From contig VFKQ01000014.1 of NCBI GenBank assembly GCA_009885445.1, positions 1 through 6,358 on the forward strand: a stretch of DNA of 6,358 bases, given 5' to 3'. Positions 1-5,457 of the stretch are shown one piece after another (within the stretch, counting starts at the first letter, position 1; each line of letters starts with the position of its first letter). The stretch is from Anaerolineaceae bacterium (lineage in GTDB: Bacteria; Chloroflexota; Anaerolineae; Anaerolineales; Villigracilaceae). The notes below the pieces were generated by a model. It was not told where the DNA came from. It ran no database searches and saw nothing but the letters and a program-made list of their open reading frames with translations. The position numbers and the translations under genes are program-made.

Positions 1-127
1 CTTCATTACGAGACTTCGGAAGTCTCTTAGGAGTCTTTGTAATTTTAGAGTCTTCATTACGAGACTTCGGAAGTCTCTTGGGCGTCTTTATAATTTTAGA
101 GTCTTCAAGGGAGACTTCCGAAGTCTG
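1..127. repeat. 51-bp tandem repeat, 2 near-identical copies plus a diverged third, each with a palindrome
   Basis: Copies start at 1, 52 and 103. The first two differ at only three of 51 positions. The third matches at its start (cttca) and in its palindrome, then diverges. Each carries a hairpin-forming palindrome: gagacttcggaagtctc at 10-26 and 61-77, and agacttccgaagtct at 112-126, where the central base is swapped. A period of 51 is 17 codons, so copies 1 and 2 keep one reading frame on the minus strand. Two of their three differences are synonymous there, and the third changes Thr to Ile. The third copy is one base shorter before its palindrome, so the palindrome is read in a different frame (TSEVS instead of LPKSR). 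The array may continue beyond the left edge. Confidence 0.9.
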
Positions 128-244
128 TTCCCCGCGACTCCTCTCCAAATTCAACTTCAACAACCTCTCCAAAATCTCCTCATCCGTCAAATCGGACTTC
201 CAGCCATACGCGGCAAAGACGGCCTCATCGAGGTTGAATGGCAT
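1..244 (-). pseudogene. C-terminal remnant of a putative type IIG/IIL DNA methyltransferase, reading through tandem repeats; runs off the left edge
   Basis: An 81-codon frame runs from ATG at 244 to the window edge without a stop. Residues 5-36 include LDEAVFAAYGW and DEEILERLLKLNLER. I recognise this as the conserved C-terminal tail of many large single-chain SAM-dependent DNA methyltransferase/restriction proteins (MmeI-like or COG1002-like). Everything expected before it, including nuclease, methylase and specificity regions, is absent. An in-frame TAA lies at 287-289, only 14 codons before the ATG, so this is a 5'-truncated relic or a tiny reading frame. After residue 36 the frame enters the 51-base repeats and becomes Lys/Arg/Ser-rich with a 17-residue period (RLPKSRNEDSK type). 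No clear Shine-Dalgarno site precedes the ATG. Family assignment is from memory of the tail motif. Whether the frame is expressed is unknown, and its 3' end is not visible. Confidence 0.5.
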
Positions 245-275
245 GCCCCGATTATACTGCGATAAGATTTTCCAA

Positions 276-353
276 ATGAAAAAACATTACCCCTGGCTAT
301 CGTTCAACGCGGACGGAACCCTCTTCGATTTTGTCCGCGTTGAAGCGGATGCC
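276..353 (+). pseudogene. 5' remnant of a HAD-superfamily hydrolase (YjjG-like N-terminus)
   Basis: From ATG at 276 the plus strand encodes 26 codons including YPWLSFNADGTLFDF followed by VRVEADA. This closely resembles the start of YjjG-type HAD phosphatases (nucleotidases), whose motif I is typically FDADGTLFD. The nucleophilic Asp of motif I is Asn here (residue 11), and recognisable homology stops at about 353. The cap domain and motifs II-IV are missing, so the fragment cannot be a functional phosphatase. The rest of the frame runs antisense into the neighbouring reductase gene and looks non-coding. Similarity is judged by eye. The strong local match makes coincidence unlikely, but the fragment is short. 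Confidence 0.6.
303..344. repeat. Perfect 12-bp inverted repeat with 18-bp loop
   Basis: The arm ttcaacgcggac (303-314) is exactly complementary to gtccgcgttgaa (333-344), around an 18-base loop at 315-332. It lies wholly inside the HAD remnant and about 80 bases downstream of the aldo/keto reductase stop. As RNA from the minus strand it would form a stable stem. The nearest T-run on that strand (opposite 279-284) is about 18 bases past the stem, too far for a standard intrinsic terminator. Confidence 0.85.
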
Positions 354-381
354 TCGTCATCAAATCCCCCTCGACGACTAA

Positions 382-423
382 CCCCTATCTCCTATCTCGC
401 ACCCCGCACCTCCTACCTCGCGC
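382..423. repeat. Six tandem degenerate heptamers
   Basis: Six consecutive 7-base units begin at 382, 389, 396, 403, 410 and 417, with consensus C-Y-C-S-Y-(A/G)-Y on the plus strand (for example ctcctat, ctcgcac, ctcctac). The array ends one base before the complement of the reductase stop codon (425-427), so it forms the immediate 3' flank of that gene. On the transcribed minus strand it is purine-rich with several G-runs. It resembles the short tandemly repeated heptanucleotides (STRR) known from cyanobacteria. That comparison is by form only. Confidence 0.75.
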
Positions 424-424
424 C

Positions 425-1405
425 CTACTCTTCCTCCCCCGGCTTGCCCACAATCTCATCCACGCGCTTCAACACATCGGGGGTCAACTTCGGCAGAATA
501 TCCAGCGCCTTCATATTTTCCTTCGCCTGCTCCACGCTCGTCGCGCCGGTGATAACGGTGCTGACACGTTCGTTCTTCGCGCACCAGGCCAGCGCGAATT
601 GTGCCATCGTGCCGCCAAGTTCCTTCGCGATCACTTCCAGATTCTTCACCTTCTTAATCTTCTCGGCGGTAATCTCTTCCTTCAACCACTCATAACCTTT
701 GAGCGATGCGCGGCTTTCTTTGGGGACTCCGTTATTATATTTGCCGGTCAGAATGCCCGAAGCCAGCGGCGACCAGATTGTCGTGCCCAATCCGATCTCT
801 TCGTACAGGCGCGCATATTCCAATTCCACGCGACGGCGGTGGAATAAGTTGTATTGCGGCTGTTCCATTTGCGGCTTGTGCCAGCCGTGCCGGTCACAGA
901 TTAACCACGCCGCGCGGATCTCGTCCGCGCTCCACTCAGACGTGCCCCAATACATCGCGCGGCCTGACTGCACAATATCGTGCATCGTGTGCGCCGCTTC
1001 CTCGATGGTCGTATTTTTGTCGGGGCGGTGATAAAACAGCAGGTCAACATACGGCATGCCCAAGCGTTTCAGCGAGCCGTCTATGCCCTCCATTGTGCGT
1101 TTACGATTGAGCGTGTTGCGCTCGTTGGGTCCGCGCTCGAGACCCCAATACAACTTGGTCGAGATCAAATAACTTCCGCGCCGCCACTTCAATTTCTTCA
1201 GCGCCTCGCCCATCACCACTTCCGATTTTCCGCTGGCATACGCCTCGGCGTTATCAAAAAAATTCACCCCCGCCTCATAGGCCACCTTCATGATCTTCGC
1301 GGCATTGCCCACATCCACCTGATTATGAAACGTGACCCACGAACCGAACGAAAGCACGCTGGTTTGAATCCCAGCACTGCCCAAACGACGATATTGCATG
1401 TTCAT
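425..1405 (-). CDS. Aldo/keto reductase, Kv-beta-like (AKR6 type)
   Basis: A 326-residue cytosolic NADP(H)-dependent oxidoreductase with a TIM-barrel fold, expected to reduce aldehydes or ketones; the substrate is unknown. The catalytic tetrad is visible as Asp51 and Tyr56 (FFDNAEAYASGKSE), Lys84 (ISTK) and His126 (FYHRPD). Cofactor-binding segments SPLASG (212-217) and TGATSVEQAKEN (near 286-297) are present. The segments AMYWGTSEWS and SRASLKGYEWLK closely match beta subunits of voltage-gated potassium channels. Those proteins have Asn where this one keeps His, so ordinary reductase chemistry is expected. The start is the ATG at 1405 because GGAG at 1413-1416 sits 7 bases upstream; a frame from 1447 would add 14 atypical residues. 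Length is normal for the family. The gene lies 108 bases after the P450 gene on the same strand, so they may share a transcript. It ends in a Glu-rich tail beside the heptamer repeats. Confidence 0.95.
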   Translation of the reverse strand: MNMQYRRLGSAGIQTSVLSFGSWVTFHNQVDVGNAAKIMKVAYEAGVNFFDNAEAYASGKSEVVMGEALKKLKWRRGSYLISTKLYWGLERGPNERNTLNRKRTMEGIDGSLKRLGMPYVDLLFYHRPDKNTTIEEAAHTMHDIVQSGRAMYWGTSEWSADEIRAAWLICDRHGWHKPQMEQPQYNLFHRRRVELEYARLYEEIGLGTTIWSPLASGILTGKYNNGVPKESRASLKGYEWLKEEITAEKIKKVKNLEVIAKELGGTMAQFALAWCAKNERVSTVITGATSVEQAKENMKALDILPKLTPDVLKRVDEIVGKPGEEE

Positions 1406-1412
1406 TTTTTTT

Positions 1413-1416
1413 CTCC
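1413..1416 (-). promoter_or_regulatory. Shine-Dalgarno site of the aldo/keto reductase
   Basis: GGAG on the minus strand lies 7 bases before the ATG at 1405, followed by an A-run. It selects this start over the longer frame from 1447 and over the second ATG at 1399. Confidence 0.8.
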
Positions 1417-1513
1417 GTTTAATATTGACTAATTGAAAGCGTTCCACGGCCTGCCTGACCTCGCCTCATTTCCGCGCCCTGGGCGGTTTGCCCTCAATGT
1501 GCGTTTCTCACGC

Positions 1514-2857
1514 TCACAAATTTTGAAGCGTCATGCGCATCCCATGCTTTGGCCGCAACGTGGCCTCGGGACGAAAGCCGATCGGGTGCCCAGGCACCAG
1601 GCTGATTTTGTAGCGTTGCAAGGCCAGCGCAAGAATCATCTGCATCTCGGTCTGCGCAAGATTATTGCCAATGCACAAATGCGGACCTTCCCCAAATGGA
1701 TAATAGACGTTCGGGTTGCGCGCCGCCACCTGCTCCGCGTTGAAGCGCTCGGGGTCGAACGTTTCGGGGTTCGGCCAATATTTTGCATCGCGATGCGTCA
1801 CGAAAGGCGTCAGGAAAATCATCGTCCCTGCGGGGATGCGATAACCATCCAGAACCTGGTCGCTAATTGCTTCACGCGCAAACAAGTAGGCTGAGGGGTA
1901 CAGCCTTAGCGTTTCTTGAATTACTTTTTGTGAATAAGTTAATTTCGGCAAATCTGTAAAAGTGGGCGTACGACCATCGAGCACCGTTGAAATTTCTGCG
2001 CGCAGGCGCTCTTCCACTTCGGGGTGTTGCGAAAGCAGGTAGAACATCCATGTCATCGCCATCGCGGTGGTCTCGTGGCCCGCAAAGAAGATCGTCACCA
2101 CTTCGTCACGCGCCTGTTCGTCTGTCATACCTTCGCCTGTTTGCTCGTCGCGCATTTCGAGCAACATGTCTAACAGGTCGTTGCGCGGGTTTTTGCGCGC
2201 CGCTGTCACTAGCGGATAAACTGTCTCGTTCAATGTTTTCAGCGCGTTGTTGTACGCTTTGTTTTTCGGAACAGGCACCCACAAAGGCGGCGCCCACATT
2301 TGTTGACTGCGCCACAGCATAAAACTCGAAGCCACCTTGAAGGCCTCGCCCAACGCCTTCACCTGGTCTGTCACTCGCGTGCTGAACATGGCCTGAATGA
2401 TGACCGCCAGCGTGAGCTGGGTCATTTCTTCTTCCATGTCCAGAGATTGCCCCTCGGAGGCTTTGGCCCGCCACCCGTCGAGATGCGTTGCGATGGTCGC
2501 AGACATGGTCTCCGTCAGGCTGGCGATCCGCTGACGATGAAAGGCCGGTTGCATCAGACGTCGTTCGCGCAACCAGAAGTCGCCGTCTATGAGCGGCAAT
2601 CCGTTGCCGAGCAAAACGCGTCCCGTCTCCACACTGCGCCCGCGAATGTAGTTGCGGTAGTTGTCTTGCAAAATATGTTTTACATATGCGGGGTCGGTGA
2701 TCAGCAGGTAGGGCTTGCTGAAAAGTTTAAATTGCGCAATGCCGCCGAATTCGTTGTTGATGTTCGTGAACATGCTGAGCATGTCGCTTGCCATTTCGGG
2801 AATCATGCCAACGACGGGGCGGCCGCGCGGGCCGGGGATGGGTTTTGTATCTGCCAT
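1514..2857 (-). CDS. Cytochrome P450 monooxygenase
   Basis: A 447-residue soluble-type bacterial P450 that would use electrons from a separate redox partner to hydroxylate an unknown hydrophobic substrate. Visible motifs in order: the N-terminal proline-rich IPGPRGRPVVG; C-helix FWLRERR (Trp95, Arg99) contacting heme; I-helix AGHETT (259-264) for oxygen activation; ETLR (ExxR, Glu315/Arg318); FDPERF; and the heme loop FGEGPHLCIG with axial Cys395. The loop has His where Arg is commonest, an accepted variant. No ferredoxin or reductase is fused or adjacent. The general pattern resembles CYP132/CYP102-like heme domains, but subfamily cannot be fixed by eye. The ATG at 2857 is preferred over the ATG at 2908 (464 residues). 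The extra 17 residues are unlike P450 N-termini, the stretch encoding them contains a good promoter, and the repeat element abuts 2908. No ribosome site precedes either start. Confidence 0.93.
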   Translation of the reverse strand: MADTKPIPGPRGRPVVGMIPEMASDMLSMFTNINNEFGGIAQFKLFSKPYLLITDPAYVKHILQDNYRNYIRGRSVETGRVLLGNGLPLIDGDFWLRERRLMQPAFHRQRIASLTETMSATIATHLDGWRAKASEGQSLDMEEEMTQLTLAVIIQAMFSTRVTDQVKALGEAFKVASSFMLWRSQQMWAPPLWVPVPKNKAYNNALKTLNETVYPLVTAARKNPRNDLLDMLLEMRDEQTGEGMTDEQARDEVVTIFFAGHETTAMAMTWMFYLLSQHPEVEERLRAEISTVLDGRTPTFTDLPKLTYSQKVIQETLRLYPSAYLFAREAISDQVLDGYRIPAGTMIFLTPFVTHRDAKYWPNPETFDPERFNAEQVAARNPNVYYPFGEGPHLCIGNNLAQTEMQMILALALQRYKISLVPGHPIGFRPEATLRPKHGMRMTLQNL

Positions 2858-2863
2858 TCGCTG

Positions 2864-2892
2864 ATTGTATTCGAGAGTGTTGATGAAGGCAA
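2864..2892 (-). promoter_or_regulatory. Candidate sigma-70-type promoter for the P450 (leaderless)
   Basis: On the minus strand TTGCCT (2887-2892; 4 of 6 to TTGACA), a 17-base spacer and TACAAT (2864-2869; 5 of 6 to TATAAT) precede the ATG at 2857 by six bases. A start 6-8 bases after the -10 would fall at or next to the A of the ATG. That agrees with the lack of any Shine-Dalgarno sequence there. Confidence 0.55.
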
Positions 2893-2910
2893 ACGATTGA
2901 CACTTCATGA

Positions 2911-3034
2911 CTTACGCAAAACCCCAAGATGATCCGCTAATACTTCGACAGGCTCAGTACAAGTCTGCGCCAATTTTCGCGAATTTTTAAAGATTAGCGC
3001 AGATTAGCGGATAAAGGATTTTGAATTGCGTAAG
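2911..3034. repeat. MITE-like intergenic repeat mosaic with nested inverted repeats
   Basis: The ends are cttacgcaa (2911-2919) and its exact complement ttgcgtaag (3026-3034). Inside them lies a second perfect pair, atccgctaat (2932-2941) and attagcggat (3003-3012). The interior holds a direct 10-base duplication (agattagcg at 2991 and 3001), the palindrome ttcgcgaa (2975-2982), and ttcgacaggctcagtaca (2944-2961), which I recall as a dispersed motif in other bacterial genomes. There is no coding capacity, so any mobility would need a transposase elsewhere. No clear target-site duplication flanks it. It fills nearly the whole gap between the cupredoxin stop (3045) and the P450 upstream region. 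A non-autonomous insertion or a small dispersed repeat are both possible. Confidence 0.65.
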
Positions 3035-3044
3035 CCCTAACTGG

Positions 3045-3440
3045 TTACGGCGCAACGACGATTAACTTGCCGACCATGCCGGCCTGCAAATGTCCCGCAG
3101 TGCCGCACAAAATTTGATATTCGCCTGGTTCGCTCGGCGCGATAAAGCTGGTGGTCTCTTCGCCGCCTGGGTTGAGTTTGAATTCCCAATACACGTTGGG
3201 GCGGTCCTCTTCGGTGAATGTATCGCCGACATCGACGCCTAACTTCATGATGATGAAGTCATGCACCACCGCGCCGTCGTGGTAGCCTTTCACGGTGATC
3301 TCTGCTCCCGCGGGCACGCTGAACACGTTGGGCGAAAAAGCGAAGTCGGTCATGCTGACGGTGAAACTGGTTTTTGGCGCGGCCGGGCCGCAGGCAGAAA
3401 GCAAAAAGATGAACAAGACAAAGATGCGCACAGTTTTCAT
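3045..3440 (-). CDS. Lipoprotein cupredoxin (auracyanin/azurin-like blue copper protein)
   Basis: A 131-residue exported copper protein. Residues 1-16 form a lipoprotein signal peptide ending in the lipobox LLSAC, with Cys17 as lipidation site, so the mature protein should be anchored on the outer face of the membrane. The rest is a single cupredoxin beta-barrel with a complete type-1 copper site: His60 (VVHDF), Cys112, His117 and Met122 (CGTAGHLQAGM). The C-x4-H-x4-M spacing is as in auracyanins, rather than C-x2-H-x4-M as in plastocyanin. It probably carries single electrons or handles copper; the partner is unknown. The ATG at 3440 is preceded by GAGG (3448-3451) at 7 bases. It is last in the five-gene run, 33 bases after the methyltransferase-like gene, and the repeat mosaic begins about 10 bases past its stop. 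Confidence 0.92.
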   Translation of the reverse strand: MKTVRIFVLFIFLLSACGPAAPKTSFTVSMTDFAFSPNVFSVPAGAEITVKGYHDGAVVHDFIIMKLGVDVGDTFTEEDRPNVYWEFKLNPGGEETTSFIAPSEPGEYQILCGTAGHLQAGMVGKLIVVAP

Positions 3441-3447
3441 TGAAGAA

Positions 3448-3451
3448 CCTC
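3448..3451 (-). promoter_or_regulatory. Shine-Dalgarno site of the cupredoxin
   Basis: GAGG on the minus strand, 7 bases before the ATG at 3440, in the 33-base gap after the preceding gene. The cupredoxin therefore has its own ribosome site and need not rely on translational coupling. Confidence 0.75.
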
Positions 3452-3473
3452 GTTGGATGGGGGAATGTATTTA

Positions 3474-4067
3474 CTATTTTATCAGCGGCAGGAAGCGTCC
3501 GGTGTGTTTCATGTATTCGCGATACTCATCGCCAAATTTTTCAATGAGATTGGCTTCTTCTTTCGGCGTGCGTTTGGCCATGGCGATGAAGGCCAGGATT
3601 CCCAGCAAGGCGATGAACCAGTTTGCGGCCATCAGGCCGAATGCGACAAACAATGAGGTGGCCACCGTGTACAGCGGATGACGCACCCAGCGATAGGGTC
3701 CGCTGGTGACGAGTTTGTGTTCTTTGCGCGTGGCGCTGGTGGGCGTGATGCCACTGCCGATACTGCTGAACAGCCAGTAGATGCCCAGCACACTTAAAAT
3801 GCCCAGGCCCACGCCGAGCCAGCGCGACCAATCTGGAAGGCCGATGCGCGACCAATTCATCCACGCGGGATTGAGCAGATAGATGAACGGGCTGAGCCAC
3901 AGGATAAGCCCGCCAATTTTTATGAGTCTCATTGTCGCCGAGCCGTCTACTGAGCGCGAAACTTTTTCGCCAGTGTTCCTGTCTGCTTTGGCGCGGAAAT
4001 AGATGGAGATGCCCATGCCGCCGCATAGAATCAGCGCGGCCAGAATGCGGAAAATATTTTCGTTCAT
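3474..4067 (-). CDS. Isoprenylcysteine carboxyl methyltransferase-like integral membrane protein
   Basis: A 197-residue membrane protein of the ICMT/PEMT-like family (SAM-dependent methylation at the membrane). Hydrophobic segments lie near residues 5-24, 48-66, 82-102, 131-148 and 149-165. The diagnostic C-terminal part is intact: GPYRWVRHPLYT (123-134), then Glu170-Glu171 and FGDEYREYMKHTGRFLP (178-194), which form the SAM-binding and catalytic region in this family. Bacteria generally lack prenylated CaaX proteins, so the substrate is probably a lipid, quinone-like or other small molecule; it cannot be named from sequence. The ATG at 4067 has a strong GAGGT (4076-4080) overlapping the end of the regulator gene, six bases away. 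This implies coupled translation. Length is normal for bacterial members. Confidence 0.88.
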   Translation of the reverse strand: MNENIFRILAALILCGGMGISIYFRAKADRNTGEKVSRSVDGSATMRLIKIGGLILWLSPFIYLLNPAWMNWSRIGLPDWSRWLGVGLGILSVLGIYWLFSSIGSGITPTSATRKEHKLVTSGPYRWVRHPLYTVATSLFVAFGLMAANWFIALLGILAFIAMAKRTPKEEANLIEKFGDEYREYMKHTGRFLPLIK

Positions 4068-4073
4068 GTTTTG

Positions 4074-4745
4074 TTACCTCTTTTCAAAAAATATTTTGCT
4101 GGTGATGTTCAGCCCGAGCACGGACGATTTTCCGCGCCCAATACGCACGGTTAAATTTTGGTCGAAGGGAGAGAAGTCGGTCACTTCGATGTGCGCGCCG
4201 GGGACGAGGCCGAGGCTTTCGAGATGGCGCAGTAGATCAGAGTCCGCTGAGGCGACGCGCTGGATGGTGGCGCTCTGACCCGCTCTGAGCGCGGAAAGAG
4301 GCGTCGAGTCGTCGTGCGGCATTTTTAAGTCGGCAGTCGGAATTAGTTCGCCGTGCGGGTCGCGGACGGGGTTGCCCATGGCGGCGGCGATGCGTCGTTC
4401 AAAATCTTCTGAGATGACATGTTCGAGGCGCTCGGCCTCGGCGTGGACTTCGTCCCACGAATAGCCGAGGGTTTGCACGAGCCAGGCTTCGAGCAGGCGG
4501 TGATGACGAATCACTTCGAGCGCGGCCTTGCGACCGGCGGGGGTTAATTTTGTGCCGCGATGTTTTTTGTAATCCACGAGCGCGCGCTCAGAGGCGGCGA
4601 GTTTTTGCACCATGCCCGTCACGGACGCGGGCGCGATGCCGAGTCGTTCCGCCAGATCGTTGGTGCTGGCGGAGCCGTGCTCGCGACTCAGCTCATAAAT
4701 ATGTTTCAGGTAATCTTGAATCGATTGTGTGAGAGTTTCAACCAC
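4074..4745 (-). CDS. DtxR/MntR-family metal-dependent transcriptional repressor with C-terminal FeoA-like domain
   Basis: A 223-residue cytosolic DNA-binding regulator that senses Mn(II) or Fe(II). Residues 8-70 form the winged helix (DLAERLGIAPASVTGMVQKL is the helix-turn-helix). Residues 71-125 form the dimerisation and metal-binding domain, with HHRLLE (His81, His82, Glu86) and HAEAERLEH (Glu105, Glu108, His109). Residues 148-220 form an SH3/FeoA-like domain (LRAGQSATIQRV, LESLGLVPG). By eye alignment, Glu105 occupies the place of DtxR Cys102 and MntR Glu99, and Asp11 that of MntR Asp8. These favour manganese-type sensing, but MntR Glu11 is Lys14 here. The start is GTG at 4745; an in-frame TAA three codons upstream rules out a longer protein. 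It probably represses its own operon, including the ZIP permease. The operator is not in view. Confidence 0.93.
   Translation of the reverse strand: MVETLTQSIQDYLKHIYELSREHGSASTNDLAERLGIAPASVTGMVQKLAASERALVDYKKHRGTKLTPAGRKAALEVIRHHRLLEAWLVQTLGYSWDEVHAEAERLEHVISEDFERRIAAAMGNPVRDPHGELIPTADLKMPHDDSTPLSALRAGQSATIQRVASADSDLLRHLESLGLVPGAHIEVTDFSPFDQNLTVRIGRGKSSVLGLNITSKIFFEKR
4076..4080 (-). promoter_or_regulatory. Shine-Dalgarno site of the ICMT-like gene inside the regulator's last codons
   Basis: GAGGT on the minus strand overlaps the final Arg codon and stop (TAA, 4074-4076) of the upstream regulator and lies 8 bases before the ATG at 4067. Ribosomes finishing the regulator would uncover and reuse it. 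Confidence 0.75.
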
Positions 4746-4751
4746 TGGGAT

Positions 4752-5447
4752 TTATCCGTTCCACAAAGTGAACGTGGTGCAGGTGAAGAACACCATGTAA
4801 GCAATGTTGAATCCAGCGCCTTCGGTCCAGTCGCGCACGAATTGCGGCAGAAATCTTTTTAAGAGCAACCACGCGATGGTCATCGTCAGCGGGTTGACCC
4901 ACGCCATCCAAATTGGAAATTGAGTTGTGCCGGATGCCACCAAAACCGAAAATAGGATGGAGGCGATGATGATGATGATTAAGACGGGCGCGTAACTGAT
5001 GATCAACACTTTTTTATGGCGTTGAATCATACCGACGATGACGGGTTGCGAAGATTCGTCCACATCGTTTAGCGCGCGCACGTATTCGCCCATGAAATAA
5101 AATGTGCCATGCACAAAGGTGCCGACGACGGAGGCGATTGCAAAGAGCAGGGCAGTGATCAGCACGGCGTTCGCGTTCGCGCCGCGTAGTCCGTGATAGA
5201 CCTGCCAAAACCCAGACAGGACCAGCGGCGCGGCAAAGACGCCGATCAGCGCGCCCCACATTAAGCGCGCCGGCGAAAGTGCGACAATTTTTTCTGCATC
5301 TGAAAGTAATTTCAGATGCGGTTTGAGTTTGGGGTAATCATCGATGTTGATTCTGCCGCCGAGCAGAAGCACGTCGCCGATTGCAAAGAGGAACGCGCCG
5401 ATGAGTGCAAGTAGTCCAGTGATGCGCAGTGATTGTAGAAATTCCAT
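4752..5447 (-). CDS. Six-helix integral membrane protein of unknown function
   Basis: A 231-residue membrane protein with predicted helices near residues 9-29, 60-83, 93-119, 146-170, 178-197 and 211-228. Notable features are Gly-Asp (24-25) within helix 1, a hydrophilic loop at 32-58, a conserved-looking VHGTFYFMGEYVRAL segment (112-126), and five consecutive Ile in helix 4 (157-161, from repeated ATC codons). Polar and aromatic residues inside helices (Asp25, His113, Glu121) could be functional. It resembles roughly 230-residue proteins labelled DUF6796, but this is a weak recollection. The ATG at 5447 is 10 bases after the permease stop with no good ribosome site, so translation is probably coupled. 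It ends 6 bases before the metalloregulator. Context suggests a role in metal or envelope physiology; no function can be assigned. Confidence 0.85.
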   Translation of the reverse strand: MEFLQSLRITGLLALIGAFLFAIGDVLLLGGRINIDDYPKLKPHLKLLSDAEKIVALSPARLMWGALIGVFAAPLVLSGFWQVYHGLRGANANAVLITALLFAIASVVGTFVHGTFYFMGEYVRALNDVDESSQPVIVGMIQRHKKVLIISYAPVLIIIIIASILFSVLVASGTTQFPIWMAWVNPLTMTIAWLLLKRFLPQFVRDWTEGAGFNIAYMVFFTCTTFTLWNG

Positions 5448-5457
5448 TTATGACATT

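Noticed and set aside
1..127. CRISPR array
   Set aside because: The repeats are directly adjacent with no unique spacers, and each unit is internally palindromic. This is a tandem repeat, not repeat-spacer architecture.
279..344. Intrinsic terminator after the reductase
   Set aside because: The stem at 303-344 is strong, but the T-run on the minus strand is about 18 bases beyond it, unlike a factor-independent terminator.
78..695. A 205-codon plus-strand frame covering the left region and the reductase 3' end
   Set aside because: Only residues encoded at 276-353 resemble a protein (HAD remnant). The rest is low-complexity or antisense to the reductase, so it is not a gene as a whole.
980..1432. 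Plus-strand 150-codon frame opposite the reductase
   Set aside because: It is antisense to conserved catalytic segments of the reductase and has no recognisable motif or ribosome site.
1406..1513. Possible promoter for the aldo/keto reductase (TATTAA with weak upstream box)
   Set aside because: The -35 match is only 3 of 6, and the implied start would fall inside the Shine-Dalgarno site. No convincing promoter or terminator is present in this gap.
2727..2927. Minus-strand frames overlapping the P450 in other phases
   Set aside because: They are out of frame with a well-supported P450 and show Arg/His-rich shadow composition without motifs.
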